This document shows positions 23,438 to 34,689 of a stretch of 64,000 bases of DNA, piece after piece. Within the stretch, counting starts at the first letter, position 1, and every line of letters starts with the position of its first letter. This DNA comes from a virus. The stretch lies in the IMG/VR virus record IMGVR_UViG_3300042398_001385, positions 62,001 to 126,000 of that record; one strand, written 5' to 3'. Below the pieces are notes generated by a model. The model saw only the letters and a program-made list of their open reading frames with translations. It was not told where the DNA came from and ran no database searches. A program made the position numbers and the translations under genes.

Positions 23438-24033
23438 TAGACTTGTGAGTTTTTATTATATATCTCATTTAACTGGGTCCCTTCAATAGACCTAGTATTT
23501 AGATATACTATTCTAGTCCAATCTTCCAAAGGAATTTCCACTACATCACGAACTTTTTTTAAATCCCAAGCTCTATAAGCATGTTTATAAGGTATTCCTT
23601 TTAAAATTATATCCATAGTTTGGTAGTCAGTTTTAAGAGGAGCTTGTCCTCTTCCTTCCCCCATTTCTATTTTTTTTAAGTTTCCTTCTATCTGATCCTT
23701 GAATACGCTTTGTACTCTTTCAAAGAATGCTATTCTAAATATCGGTGAAATTAAAATTAGATCAAGACCTTTAAAAAGGTTCTTTTTTTCGTAATTATCG
23801 TATTCAGTAAAAAAAATAACTGGTCTTTTGTTTATAAAAGGTTTCCCTTTTTCTAATTGATCATTGTATTGAAAAGAATAAACTTTCCCAGATAAAAAAT
23901 TTAAAGGGCTAAATTCAGATTTTTTATTCACATAATTATTTGCCCAATACGTAAATGATTCTTCAGGTAATGAGGTTAGACCTGAGACTGAAAGTTTGTA
24001 ATCATTAAATTGTTGTTTAAAGGAAGAAATCAT
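23437..24033 (-). CDS. T4-type structural protein of unknown role
   Basis: A 198-residue protein located between gp4 and the portals. It contains GKVYSFQYND, a KRPVIFF strand, a LFKGLDLILISP segment and IFRIAFFERV, a pattern I associate with small T4-like virion proteins whose role I cannot name. It is in the place where T4 has 53 or 2 near gene 4, but the sequence does not let me assign either. It overlaps gp4 by 4 nt and the portal by 1 nt, so the three genes are coupled. Confidence 0.6.
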   Translation of the reverse strand: MISSFKQQFNDYKLSVSGLTSLPEESFTYWANNYVNKKSEFSPLNFLSGKVYSFQYNDQLEKGKPFINKRPVIFFTEYDNYEKKNLFKGLDLILISPIFRIAFFERVQSVFKDQIEGNLKKIEMGEGRGQAPLKTDYQTMDIILKGIPYKHAYRAWDLKKVRDVVEIPLEDWTRIVYLNTRSIEGTQLNEIYNKNSQV

Positions 24034-24515
24034 CTCATTATAAAGCTTTCATTTATAGCACCGAATTTATATCCTCTAGATTCAGCAAATCTAGTTGCTG
24101 CTTCAAATTTAGCTCTATTGGTTATCCATATTTTAAGTTTCTCATTATAGGATCTTATCTTTTTTTCAGTTAAATTTCCTACAGGTTCTTTGGGCCTTTT
24201 ATTAAGTGCATATTGATCCTCGGGTTTTATTTCTATAAACCAATTTTCAAATACATCTCCCTTTTGTACTTGTATATAGTAATCTACAAAATACTTATGT
24301 TCCTTTTTGTCTATTGGAGACCAATATGGTATATCTGTTGGTTCTGAGCTCCATTTGGTTATATTGGGATTTATATCACAATATTGACAAAATTTTCTTT
24401 CCCATGAGCTTCGGTATATTATATTGTTAATATCCCCAATGTACTTTAATGGATTAACTGGATTATATTTTCCAGATTTCCACTTTCCATTGGGCTTTAA
24501 CTTTTTTATATCCAC
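24030..24515 (-). CDS. 4: head completion nuclease (gp4)
   Basis: The 161-residue protein has the gp4 core: YRSSWERKFCQYCD, NITKWSSEPTDIPYWSP and KYFVDYYI with a later FIEIKP. These are the spaced Glu, Asp and E-x-K residues of the endonuclease-like head completion family. T4 gp4 (150 residues) is needed to finish DNA-filled heads before tail joining. The start is GTG at 24515, overlapping nothing but 2 nt past the sigma gene's stop. Confidence 0.85.
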   Translation of the reverse strand: MDIKKLKPNGKWKSGKYNPVNPLKYIGDINNIIYRSSWERKFCQYCDINPNITKWSSEPTDIPYWSPIDKKEHKYFVDYYIQVQKGDVFENWFIEIKPEDQYALNKRPKEPVGNLTEKKIRSYNEKLKIWITNRAKFEAATRFAESRGYKFGAINESFIMR

Positions 24516-24517
24516 CT

Positions 24518-24874
24518 TTATACATTATAGTTGGAATTTTCCTCCCTTACTATTCTAGAAAAAGGAATAGTTTTCGGTGACTTAGGTGGATGAATTTTTT
24601 TCCATCCTTTTTTCATTCCGTTATGTGCTATTTGGGATATAAAGGCAAAAGGATTATCAGACTTTGCTGGATCGTATCTATTCCAATACTTAACTAGATC
24701 TTCAAGACCAGATGATATGCAATCTTCTTTGTCTTCGTTATCTCTATAAGAATGTGTCTTAGACATTCCGTTTACTATAAGAGTAAACATTTTAACGGTC
24801 TCATCAGTTAGTTGACCTTTTTCTTTACTTTCGAGGAGAGCTCTTTTTAGCTCTTTGTTTTTTACGTATATCAT
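24518..24874 (-). CDS. 55: late-transcription sigma factor (gp55-like)
   Basis: A 118-residue protein that matches region 2 of gp55-type sigma factors: EDCISSGLEDLVKYWNRYDP then NPFAFISQIAHNGMKKGW. In T4, gp55 directs RNA polymerase to TATAAATA promoters late in infection. It is shorter than T4 gp55 (185 residues) and shows no region 4, as expected of the family. The ATG overlaps the TGA of the upstream frame (ATGA), so translation is coupled to the frame at 24871-25125. The candidate GATATATA promoters in this window are plausible targets. Confidence 0.8.
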   Translation of the reverse strand: MIYVKNKELKRALLESKEKGQLTDETVKMFTLIVNGMSKTHSYRDNEDKEDCISSGLEDLVKYWNRYDPAKSDNPFAFISQIAHNGMKKGWKKIHPPKSPKTIPFSRIVREENSNYNV

Positions 24875-25125
24875 TCTTCTTGCGGTGGAATATTATTTTG
24901 GAGCTTTTCTATTTGTTTTTCTAAATTAACCCTTAATTCTTCCAAATTTTTCCTCGAATTTCTAATTGTGTCTATACCTATCTTACCATTTTCTTCACTA
25001 GAAGTTTCTAATTCTTTTATTTTTTCTAGACAATTTTTCAAATCGTCTAAAACAAAATTGAGTCTGTTACCAATTCCCTCATCCGGGTCATTAGCAACAG
25101 ACTCATTTATTCCTTTTGTATTTAC
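24871..25125 (-). CDS. 84-residue frame, probable -1 frameshift extension of the 778-residue protein
   Basis: The frame runs for 85 codons without a stop, ending in TGA at 24871 overlapping the sigma gene's ATG. It encodes an acidic coiled coil (VLDDLKNCLEKIKELE, then LEELRVNLEKQIEKLQ). It has no in-frame ATG or GTG start. The upstream gene ends ACA-AAA-AAA-AAG-TAA, and a -1 slip on A-AAA-AAG leads exactly into this frame at GTA 25125. A TTG at 25041 could instead start a 56-residue protein. A homopolymer sequencing error in the A9 run would give the same picture. Confidence 0.6.
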   Translation of the reverse strand, partial: VNTKGINESVANDPDEGIGNRLNFVLDDLKNCLEKIKELETSSEENGKIGIDTIRNSRKNLEELRVNLEKQIEKLQNNIPPQEE

Positions 25126-27458
25126 TTTTTTTTTGTTTTTGGAGCGGAAGAAAAATTAGACACTTTGTCATTTTCAGCAAATCTTCTTCCATTTTTTTTG
25201 CTGTTTCCGTGTGCATCAGCAAAATTAAAATCGTCCTCGTCTTCCATGAATTTTTTAGACTTTTCGGATTTTCCTTTAGGAGCTTTCTCTATGTGAGAAT
25301 TTTTTTGATTCTCCTTAAGTGTAGCTAGATTCATGTTTTTAAGATCCTGTATAAATTTAGAAGATCCTTTAATAGAAGCGCTAGGAGCTTTAGCTAAATC
25401 TAGATTATCTAGAGTATCTATAAACTTTTTACCACTTCCGACTTTTCCTTTGGTAGGAAGATCTGCCATATTAGCAGATTTTGATTTAACACCTCTACCA
25501 GTTAAAGGTGCTGATTTACCGCTCTTTGGTAAACCTGCCATAGTTCCTTTTTCATTGTTTATAAACTTAGAAGAAGATCCTGTTTTTTTATCTGGTGCTT
25601 GAGCCATGTGTTTTTTAGAAAGATTCTCTATTCTAGAATCTTTGTGTGATCCTCCTCTGTTTCCTGGAGCATTAGCAAAATTCTGATTTGATTCATTAGC
25701 AAAATCTTCAGTATATTCGATATCTAACTGAGGTGCTTTAATATCATATCTGTCTATTTCGTCATCCAGATCTTCAACATCAGAGAAGAAGTATTCCCCT
25801 GTTTTACCCTCTTTAAAAAGAATAGTATAAGTTTTAGAGCTTCCGTCTACTCCAATAACTCTTCCTTTAACGCCATTTCTTTTTATTCTAACCTCAGTAT
25901 CAATAGGATATCCAAGGTCTTCATTCATTGAAGGAAGTTCTTTAGCTTTACTTTCAAATCTTGAAATCTCTAGGTTGATTTGATTCCATCTGTCTTTTAG
26001 GGATTCGATTTCATTTTCAATGCTTTCTTCTAAAGTTACAAGTTCATCAGATTTAGCGATAAGAGGATTTTCTTTTTTAGCAACATCCAATTTTCTTAGT
26101 TCGCCTTCTAATACATCGATATTTTTGATAATCTCTTTTTTATCATTCTTCATTATACTCAAGAATGCTTGTTCTCCTTCTAAAAATTCTGTAAGAGATT
26201 CAGTGATATCATATTTAATAAAGTCTTTAACTATATTAATAGCTTGAGTTGCATTAGCTTCGTATATTTTATTTAATCTCATAGCTGGATTAACTGTTTG
26301 TACATAAATACCAGCTTCTGTTTTAAATATATTAGCCTCTACGTTTTCAAAAACTCTAGATTTTATTTTTTTACCAAAATCAAGATCTATAATTTCCTCA
26401 GCATTACTAGCTACAAATACTGCTTTAGCTATTTTGTGGTTTGAACTTTCTAAAAGATTGTTTGTACTTACACTAACTGCAAGTGGAAGATCATCTTCGT
26501 TAATTCTTTTTCCGTCAAAATAAACCTCCTTAGATTCGTTTGTAAATACTATCTCTACCTTATTATTTCCAATATTTAATGATATCTTATTGTTATCTAT
26601 TTTAACGTCTCTATCGCTTATAATTTGAGCCTGATCAGCTAGTTCTTGTGGAACTTCATCCATGCTACATTCTTGAATAACTTGTGTGTTCTGATCTATC
26701 TTTAAAAATTTACCAGATGAGTAAAATACTGTCTCTTCATTTTCGTTTAAATAGATAGGTGAATAAAGATTGCTTATTTCACAAACGTTATTATCAAATC
26801 CAACATTGAATTTTCCTGTATTTTCATTTTCGTATATAGATAAGAAACTAACAAGATTTCTAACCATTGGATTAAATCCAAATCTTTTAAGACCATGCAC
26901 AAGAGATTCTGTTGATTTAGTTTCAGAAACTAACCATCCTTTCATTTGATCTGTAGCATCGGAAAATAAATCCCTTCCTGGACTATTTCTCATAGTTTCG
27001 TAAGTCTTAATAACCTCAATCTCTCTTTTTCTGTTTTCTAATATTCTATTTAAGTTCTCTAGAACTGGAGTTACTGCATTTTCCCAAGAAAACGATTTAA
27101 GATCGTTTATAAATCCTTCAATTACAAATGATTCAGATATTCCTTTCCCAACCAATATATGATCATATTTTTCTAACATAATCTTACCAGCTGGTATCTC
27201 ATTTAAAGTTGAATTTTTTAAAGCCGAAACTGTATTTATTAGACCAAAGCTAAAAGAAATACCTTTATTAGAAGGTCTAGATGAAGAACCATGTGATTGT
27301 GATTCCTTAAGCATTTGAGCAGTTGAGCCTCCAAGGAAAGTAGAAGCAACAGGTTTTTTTGTTGCTCCTAATCCAGCCCATTCTCTTAAAGAATCTGCAG
27401 CATTTTTAGAAGTCTCCATATTTAGTCTATTGATCTCTGGATTAATATTTTTTTCCAT
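25122..27458 (-). CDS. large virion-type protein with repetitive AP/KFI tail
   Basis: The 778-residue protein is not recognised. It has a helical N-terminal half, a coiled-coil region near residues 430-520 (ESIENEIESLKDRW) and a KOW/SH3-like barrel around EVRIKRNGVKGRVIGVDG (530-580). The last 170 residues are low-complexity and basic. They contain about nine short boxes of the form hydrophobic-A-x-AP (NFANAP, HMAQAP, DLAKAP, HIEKAP) alternating with boxes like GSSSKFI, GSGKKFI and KSKKFM. The gene ends at an A9G slippery run. GATATATA lies 19 nt upstream of the ATG. A scaffold or internal head role is a guess from context. Confidence 0.75.
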   Translation of the reverse strand: MEKNINPEINRLNMETSKNAADSLREWAGLGATKKPVASTFLGGSTAQMLKESQSHGSSSRPSNKGISFSFGLINTVSALKNSTLNEIPAGKIMLEKYDHILVGKGISESFVIEGFINDLKSFSWENAVTPVLENLNRILENRKREIEVIKTYETMRNSPGRDLFSDATDQMKGWLVSETKSTESLVHGLKRFGFNPMVRNLVSFLSIYENENTGKFNVGFDNNVCEISNLYSPIYLNENEETVFYSSGKFLKIDQNTQVIQECSMDEVPQELADQAQIISDRDVKIDNNKISLNIGNNKVEIVFTNESKEVYFDGKRINEDDLPLAVSVSTNNLLESSNHKIAKAVFVASNAEEIIDLDFGKKIKSRVFENVEANIFKTEAGIYVQTVNPAMRLNKIYEANATQAINIVKDFIKYDITESLTEFLEGEQAFLSIMKNDKKEIIKNIDVLEGELRKLDVAKKENPLIAKSDELVTLEESIENEIESLKDRWNQINLEISRFESKAKELPSMNEDLGYPIDTEVRIKRNGVKGRVIGVDGSSKTYTILFKEGKTGEYFFSDVEDLDDEIDRYDIKAPQLDIEYTEDFANESNQNFANAPGNRGGSHKDSRIENLSKKHMAQAPDKKTGSSSKFINNEKGTMAGLPKSGKSAPLTGRGVKSKSANMADLPTKGKVGSGKKFIDTLDNLDLAKAPSASIKGSSKFIQDLKNMNLATLKENQKNSHIEKAPKGKSEKSKKFMEDEDDFNFADAHGNSKKNGRRFAENDKVSNFSSAPKTKKK
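25125..25134 (-). other. slippery site A9G (possible -1 programmed frameshift)
   Basis: Read on the minus strand this is nine A followed by G immediately before TAA. It contains the heptamer A-AAA-AAG in the correct phase for a -1 slip, as used by bacterial dnaX and some insertion sequences. The new frame stays open for 84 codons. Confidence 0.55.
25135..25690 (-). repeat. coding repeats of short AP and KFI boxes
   Basis: About nine degenerate boxes spaced roughly 20 residues apart in the tail of the 778-residue protein. The repetition is at protein level; the DNA copies have diverged. Confidence 0.65.
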
Positions 27459-27477
27459 TTGTAATTCGCTTTTTTAG

Positions 27478-27485
27478 TATATATC
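27478..27485 (-). promoter_or_regulatory. GATATATA octamer, candidate late promoter
   Basis: Exact octamer on the minus strand, 19 nt before the ATG of the 778-residue gene. Confidence 0.45.
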
Positions 27486-27545
27486 TAATCTTTTATAGAT
27501 TCCCTTTTGTTATTTATTTCCGATCGAAAGTATTTTTCAATTCTT

Positions 27546-30431
<2,886 letters not shown>

Positions 30432-30444
30432 TTAATTTATTTAT

Positions 30445-30999
30445 TTAAAAAATTATAAAGTCGCCATCCTCGTTAACTAAGATGTTTCCATTTTGATCTG
30501 TAAGATATTCTGTAATTTCGCTATCTACTAATCCCTCTCCTATTATAACCTCGACATTAACTCTAACTGAATGAGGATTATATAATAGCATACCTCCTTG
30601 TTCAAAATAAGGAGATTCTATATCGCTTCCATTAGGATCTAAATCCCATCCACCAAATATATAGTTGCTATTCCCTGTTAATATGGTTAGATTTGCCATA
30701 GGCAAATAGTTACCGTTGTATAGTATATTTATAAATCTGTTGGAAACGGGTAATGATGTTGGGTATGTTGCCTTAATCATTACAAAGTCAACATTATTTA
30801 ATCCTTCGGCACTAAGTAGTAAAGATGAGTTTCCATAAACACATCCACTGAATGATGAGTAGTTATTAAGTACTATATCAGTGTCACAAAAGCTTATTTC
30901 TCTAACAACTTTAGTCCCATTGACTATTTGAAGATTGCATCTTTGAAAGATAGCACCTTCAAATTGTATTGTATCACATACTAGAGGTGGTGTAGCCAT
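30445..30999 (-). CDS. small virion-type protein, paralogue A
   Basis: The 184-residue protein shares a pattern with the next gene upstream: F-x-CNL near the start, ISFCD, a region ending LTILTG, GWDLDPNG, and GGMLLYNP near the end. The two are distant paralogues. They sit just upstream of the 961-residue fibre, so they may be fibre collars or assembly partners. No family is recognised. The start overlaps the upstream stop by one base. Confidence 0.65.
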   Translation of the reverse strand: MATPPLVCDTIQFEGAIFQRCNLQIVNGTKVVREISFCDTDIVLNNYSSFSGCVYGNSSLLLSAEGLNNVDFVMIKATYPTSLPVSNRFINILYNGNYLPMANLTILTGNSNYIFGGWDLDPNGSDIESPYFEQGGMLLYNPHSVRVNVEVIIGEGLVDSEITEYLTDQNGNILVNEDGDFIIF

Positions 31000-31583
31000 T
31001 AGTTAAAAACAAATATTTCTAATTCCATACTATATGTATCGTTAATGTTACTAAACATAATACCACCAAACGAGAGATTCGGAGAGGCGGGAGTTGGATA
31101 TATGTGTGGACTAAAACCAGGATTCGGAGGATTATTGGAATAATAGCTAAGATCCCATCCCTGCCAAGGTATTTCTGGTTCAGTTCTACCTGTTAAAATC
31201 ATCAGGCTTCTTATTGGATATGTTTGTCCTTTATATTCCCATGTTAGAAATCTTTGTTCCTCTGGACAATTCTTTTCATATTTAACCTTAACAACTATCA
31301 TCTGAACTTCTCCTTGAGCTTGTCCAATTTCTGGAGCATTAAGTGTATAGCTAATATTTGGTCCTAGTGTTATGCTTTTTTTAAGAGATCCTCCACATCC
31401 TCCCATCTCAGAGCTTCCTAAAGATTCCAATTTAAAATCACAGAGAGATACACTAGAAAGTATATTTGCACCCTCTTTTACATCCAAATTACACGACTGA
31501 AAATATACCCTCTTATAAACACCAGGATTACAATCCAAGTTTTCTATATACTTTGGATCGGTTGTATAAACTTTTTTGATCAT
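30999..31583 (-). CDS. small virion-type protein, paralogue B
   Basis: The 194-residue protein has FQSCNLDV, VSLCDF, SLMILTGR, WQGWDLSYY and FGGIMFSN at positions matching paralogue A, plus a Gly/Cys-rich stretch (EMGGCGGS). It is coupled to the membrane protein gene by a 4-nt overlap. A virion decoration or fibre-associated role fits the neighbourhood but is not shown. Confidence 0.65.
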   Translation of the reverse strand: MIKKVYTTDPKYIENLDCNPGVYKRVYFQSCNLDVKEGANILSSVSLCDFKLESLGSSEMGGCGGSLKKSITLGPNISYTLNAPEIGQAQGEVQMIVVKVKYEKNCPEEQRFLTWEYKGQTYPIRSLMILTGRTEPEIPWQGWDLSYYSNNPPNPGFSPHIYPTPASPNLSFGGIMFSNINDTYSMELEIFVFN

Positions 31584-32836
31584 TTTAAATTTAAAGGGTT
31601 ATCTTCACCCCCTGGATTATTTCTAAAATTTTTTCTAGATGCAGAATAATCGGGATTGCTTCTAAATCTTTCCCTTTCGATTCTTTTTTTTCCTAGCATT
31701 ATCTCATCATTATATTTATCAGAATTTTCTTCTTTATTCTCATCTTTTTCTGTATCTTTTTCTACATTTTCGTTATGAGTATCCGGATCTTCTGAAATTT
31801 TTAAATCCTCTTCATTTTCTATAGGATCTAGCTCGGACGATTCTTCCGTCTTTTCATTATCTAATTCAGCTATATGGTCAATCACTGACTCTTCAATAAT
31901 ATCTTCTTGATAAGGCTCTTCAATAATTTTTTTGGAATTATCTTCGTTATTTTTAACTCTTATTTTTTTTATTCTATTCCATATATTTTTTATAGAATTT
32001 TCTTTATTTTCGTTTTTCATTTCTTCCTCTTCCTCTTTTTTTTCACTCATTTCAAATGCAAAATTTGCAGCTATAACTAAAGCAATAGCCAAAGGATCAA
32101 AAACTAGCATCAAAATTATTATGTACCAGTTAACTACACTGTCTATATCGCTTCCCGTTAGTTTTGCAATATATTTTAAAGGTCCTACCTCTTTTGCAAG
32201 ATCTGCATTAGAGGAAACACCAAACTTTTCTTGTTCTATTGATGATATCCTAGTATTTTTAGATGATATTGAATCATTTAATATTGATATTTCAGAATCC
32301 ATTCTTTTTATTTCTCCGTCGACATCTTTTATCTGTTGGCGTACTGCATTTGTTGATTTTGATTTCTCTATAAGGACATCCTGTGTTGATTGTAGATTTG
32401 TCCTTATAGTAGTTAATTGACCTAGACGATCATTCTTTTGTTTTATCTGAGATTCATAATTGACGATCTCTGTTTTTATTATCGAGATATTTTTATCAAG
32501 AATCTGAATATTTTTATCTTGATTCTGAACTTTAAAAGATGTTTCTTGATAAGCAGATGATAGGAATCCATATATTCCTGCAGATGTTATAATTATTAAT
32601 ATAAGGGTTGCTATTGATAGGTATAGTTTCAAACCTAGATTAAGCTTTTTCCAATATTGATATAACAAAGAAGCAGTAACAAGTTTAGCAAATTCTAAGC
32701 TTCCTGCTAAAACCATTACTTGTAATGATGCACCAGCAAACATTTTACCAAGTCCTGTAACCGAATAAAAAGCAGCTGATCCTGAAACGGATAATGCGGA
32801 TAAGGCTATTATCCACGGTAATAATTTCTTTTTCAT
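31580..32836 (-). CDS. four-helix membrane protein with central coiled coil
   Basis: The 418-residue protein (ATG at 32836) has three membrane helices in its first 90 residues, a coiled coil from about 95 to 205 (NIQILDKNISIIKTEIVNYE), a fourth helix near 225-250 (WYIIILMLVFDPLAIALVIA) and a long acidic, Lys-rich tail. The longest frame uses GTG at 32854 but that covers the GATATATA octamer, so I chose the ATG. Topology resembles DUF4407-type bacterial proteins and inner-membrane scaffolds. A role in host membrane remodelling or lysis control is conceivable, without direct support. Confidence 0.7.
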   Translation of the reverse strand: MKKKLLPWIIALSALSVSGSAAFYSVTGLGKMFAGASLQVMVLAGSLEFAKLVTASLLYQYWKKLNLGLKLYLSIATLILIIITSAGIYGFLSSAYQETSFKVQNQDKNIQILDKNISIIKTEIVNYESQIKQKNDRLGQLTTIRTNLQSTQDVLIEKSKSTNAVRQQIKDVDGEIKRMDSEISILNDSISSKNTRISSIEQEKFGVSSNADLAKEVGPLKYIAKLTGSDIDSVVNWYIIILMLVFDPLAIALVIAANFAFEMSEKKEEEEEMKNENKENSIKNIWNRIKKIRVKNNEDNSKKIIEEPYQEDIIEESVIDHIAELDNEKTEESSELDPIENEEDLKISEDPDTHNENVEKDTEKDENKEENSDKYNDEIMLGKKRIERERFRSNPDYSASRKNFRNNPGGEDNPLNLK

Positions 32837-32843
32837 ACTTAAG

Positions 32844-32851
32844 TATATATC
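32844..32851 (-). promoter_or_regulatory. GATATATA octamer, candidate late promoter
   Basis: Exact octamer on the minus strand, 7 nt before the chosen ATG at 32836 and just past the terminator of the upstream gene. Confidence 0.45.
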
Positions 32852-32857
32852 CACAAA

Positions 32858-32885
32858 AAAAGACTGGCATTAATACCAGTCTTTT
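32858..32885 (-). terminator. intrinsic terminator
   Basis: A 10-bp perfect stem (AAAAGACTGG / CCAGTCTTTT) with an 8-nt loop, followed by T residues on the minus strand. It lies about 25 nt past the 166-residue gene. Confidence 0.85.
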
Positions 32886-32909
32886 GTATTATAATTTATG
32901 TAGTAACTA

Positions 32910-33410
32910 TTATTCTAGTTCTATTCCTTGTTCAGCAGCTGCAAGCTGTTGCTCAAGATCTTTAACTACCATATTGTCTTGTTGAATTAACATCAATGTT
33001 TCTTCTAATGTTTTCCAAAGAGTTACAAAAGATTCAATTTCTTTTTCTCCTTTCCCTTCCATTCTTAGAACGAAATAATGTGAAGCCTCAACCTCTAGAT
33101 TTGTAAAATAAACTACTCCGTCTTTAATTCCTTCAGATTTTACCTCTTCAATTCTTTTTAGAATTTCTTTAACGCCAAGAGCTTCTTTAGATCTCCATTG
33201 AACTTCTTCTCTCATATAGATTTCAAATCTATGTAAAAGTGAATCCGACATTGATACTGCATACTCTTTGTCTTTAAGACTTGCCTTATAATTTTCTAAA
33301 TCTTTCTTAATTGATTCTACTTTTTCAGTATCAACTTTACTGATGTATTTTTCAAGTTTAGCTTCATTTTGAGCTACTAACTCTTCCTCTAATTGTGGTT
33401 TATTTGCCAT
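32910..33410 (-). CDS. hypothetical coiled-coil protein, 166 aa
   Basis: A highly charged, helical protein: an N-terminal coiled coil (VESIKKDLENYKASLKDK) and a C-terminal Gln-rich coil (VVKDLEQQLAAAEQGIELE). No family is recognised. It has its own A-rich leader and ends at a strong terminator, so it may be a separate, well-expressed unit. Confidence 0.65.
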   Translation of the reverse strand: MANKPQLEEELVAQNEAKLEKYISKVDTEKVESIKKDLENYKASLKDKEYAVSMSDSLLHRFEIYMREEVQWRSKEALGVKEILKRIEEVKSEGIKDGVVYFTNLEVEASHYFVLRMEGKGEKEIESFVTLWKTLEETLMLIQQDNMVVKDLEQQLAAAEQGIELE

Positions 33411-33451
33411 TTTGTTTTTATTTTTATATCTGTTATTGTCACAGAAGTTTC

Positions 33452-34207
33452 TTATATTCCGTGTATTTCTCTGAATTTTTTAGCAAGATCTATAAATTGT
33501 TCCAAATAATATTTCAATTCGTAGTCATGAACTATAAAAGTTTGTATATCTGATGTTTGTTCGTTTGCTATTCTTATTCTTCCACATTTAGGTACTTCCT
33601 GATATTTTTCAGCACACATAAACATATAAGCGGCTATCTGCAATTTATAGCTTAAGATATCATCTTCATCTTTTAAAGATGTTGAAGATTTAAAGTCGTC
33701 AACTATTAAATATTGTTCTTTGTTTCTATAAACAAAGTCACAAGCTCCTGCCCATCCACCTTTAAAGGTAGTATATAAGAATGCTTCGTTATCTACTACT
33801 TCTTCTATATCTTCCCAAAAATTAGTGTGATAAAAATTCCAAAATAGATCCCTTCCTTTATTTACATACTTAGCATATTTTCCTTCGTCCCTACTAGATT
33901 CCTCTATTGCAAAGATCTGTGCTTTTTTTAATGATCTATCTACATCTTTTTCTTTTGCCCATTCTAATAAGAAGAGTTCAAGCATCCTGTGCATAACAGT
34001 TCCTCTTTCTGCAGCATCGTGTAATATTTTATCCCATCGAGCTTCTCCAAATTGAATTTTTAAAGCTTCATATTTTTCATTCTTTACTAGCTTTAATATA
34101 GTAGTAACAGAAGGCAAAATTAAAGGAGCTTCACCAGCTCCTTCTACTACGTAAGCTCTTCCCCAAGGAAATGCTTGTCTATTTATTTGTATGTCAGAAG
34201 ATAACAT
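33452..34207 (-). CDS. PD-(D/E)XK exonuclease (RecB/Cas4-like)
   Basis: From the ATG at 34207 the 251-residue protein shows GTVMHRMLELFL (the conserved His), GWAGACDFVYR (motif Asp), IVDDFKSS (the D-x-K pair) and KLQIAAYMFM (the Q-x-x-x-Y helix). These are the RecB-family nuclease signatures. The frame is open to TTG at 34252, which would overlap the upstream gene by 59 nt; the ATG leaves 14 nt. It probably degrades or trims DNA ends. T4 has no close counterpart at this place. Confidence 0.75.
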   Translation of the reverse strand: MLSSDIQINRQAFPWGRAYVVEGAGEAPLILPSVTTILKLVKNEKYEALKIQFGEARWDKILHDAAERGTVMHRMLELFLLEWAKEKDVDRSLKKAQIFAIEESSRDEGKYAKYVNKGRDLFWNFYHTNFWEDIEEVVDNEAFLYTTFKGGWAGACDFVYRNKEQYLIVDDFKSSTSLKDEDDILSYKLQIAAYMFMCAEKYQEVPKCGRIRIANEQTSDIQTFIVHDYELKYYLEQFIDLAKKFREIHGI

Positions 34208-34655
34208 TCCACAGGTATTTAATTCCTCCCAAAATCCATGATATAAATCCAAACTTATATTGAAGCCACATCAGAAGTAAAATTAATATTATTCTGTAGA
34301 TGATCCATCTTATAGATAATCTCTGGAAGTATGGTGTATAAACTATAAGATAAGAAATCGAACTATCTATAGGAGATATTTTAGGAATTATAACCTCTTG
34401 AAGATTTAATCTAGTTAAATATTCATTAAGGGGTCTAGACTCTTCTAAAACATAAGCAGGTCTTATCTCATCAGGAGAATCTGGGGAATAAATAACCTCA
34501 GGTGGTAAATTTACTACGGTGTATATTCTACCTATCCAATCTACCCTGAGCTTAAATTTTTCCCACTCGATTGTTCCTTTATTTTTCTTTATCGTTTTCT
34601 TTATAAAGAAATAGTTATTAATGTCAGTTATAACTCTTTTAAAGGGATAATTCAT
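34194..34655 (-). CDS. hypothetical membrane-anchored protein, 153 aa
   Basis: A soluble basic N-terminal part of about 110 residues is followed by two adjacent hydrophobic stretches (IIYRIILILLLMWL and FISWILGGIKYLW) at the C-terminus, giving a tail anchor or hairpin in the membrane. No family is recognised. It precedes and overlaps the nuclease gene by 14 nt. Confidence 0.6.
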   Translation of the reverse strand: MNYPFKRVITDINNYFFIKKTIKKNKGTIEWEKFKLRVDWIGRIYTVVNLPPEVIYSPDSPDEIRPAYVLEESRPLNEYLTRLNLQEVIIPKISPIDSSISYLIVYTPYFQRLSIRWIIYRIILILLLMWLQYKFGFISWILGGIKYLWNVIF

Positions 34656-34689
34656 ATCAATTATATCTATCTATTAGAAAAAGTTACGA

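Noticed and set aside
24518-24874. Truncated or broken sigma factor
   Set aside because: The 118 residues cover region 2 with conserved spacing, and gp55-type factors naturally lack region 4; short length alone does not make it a pseudogene.
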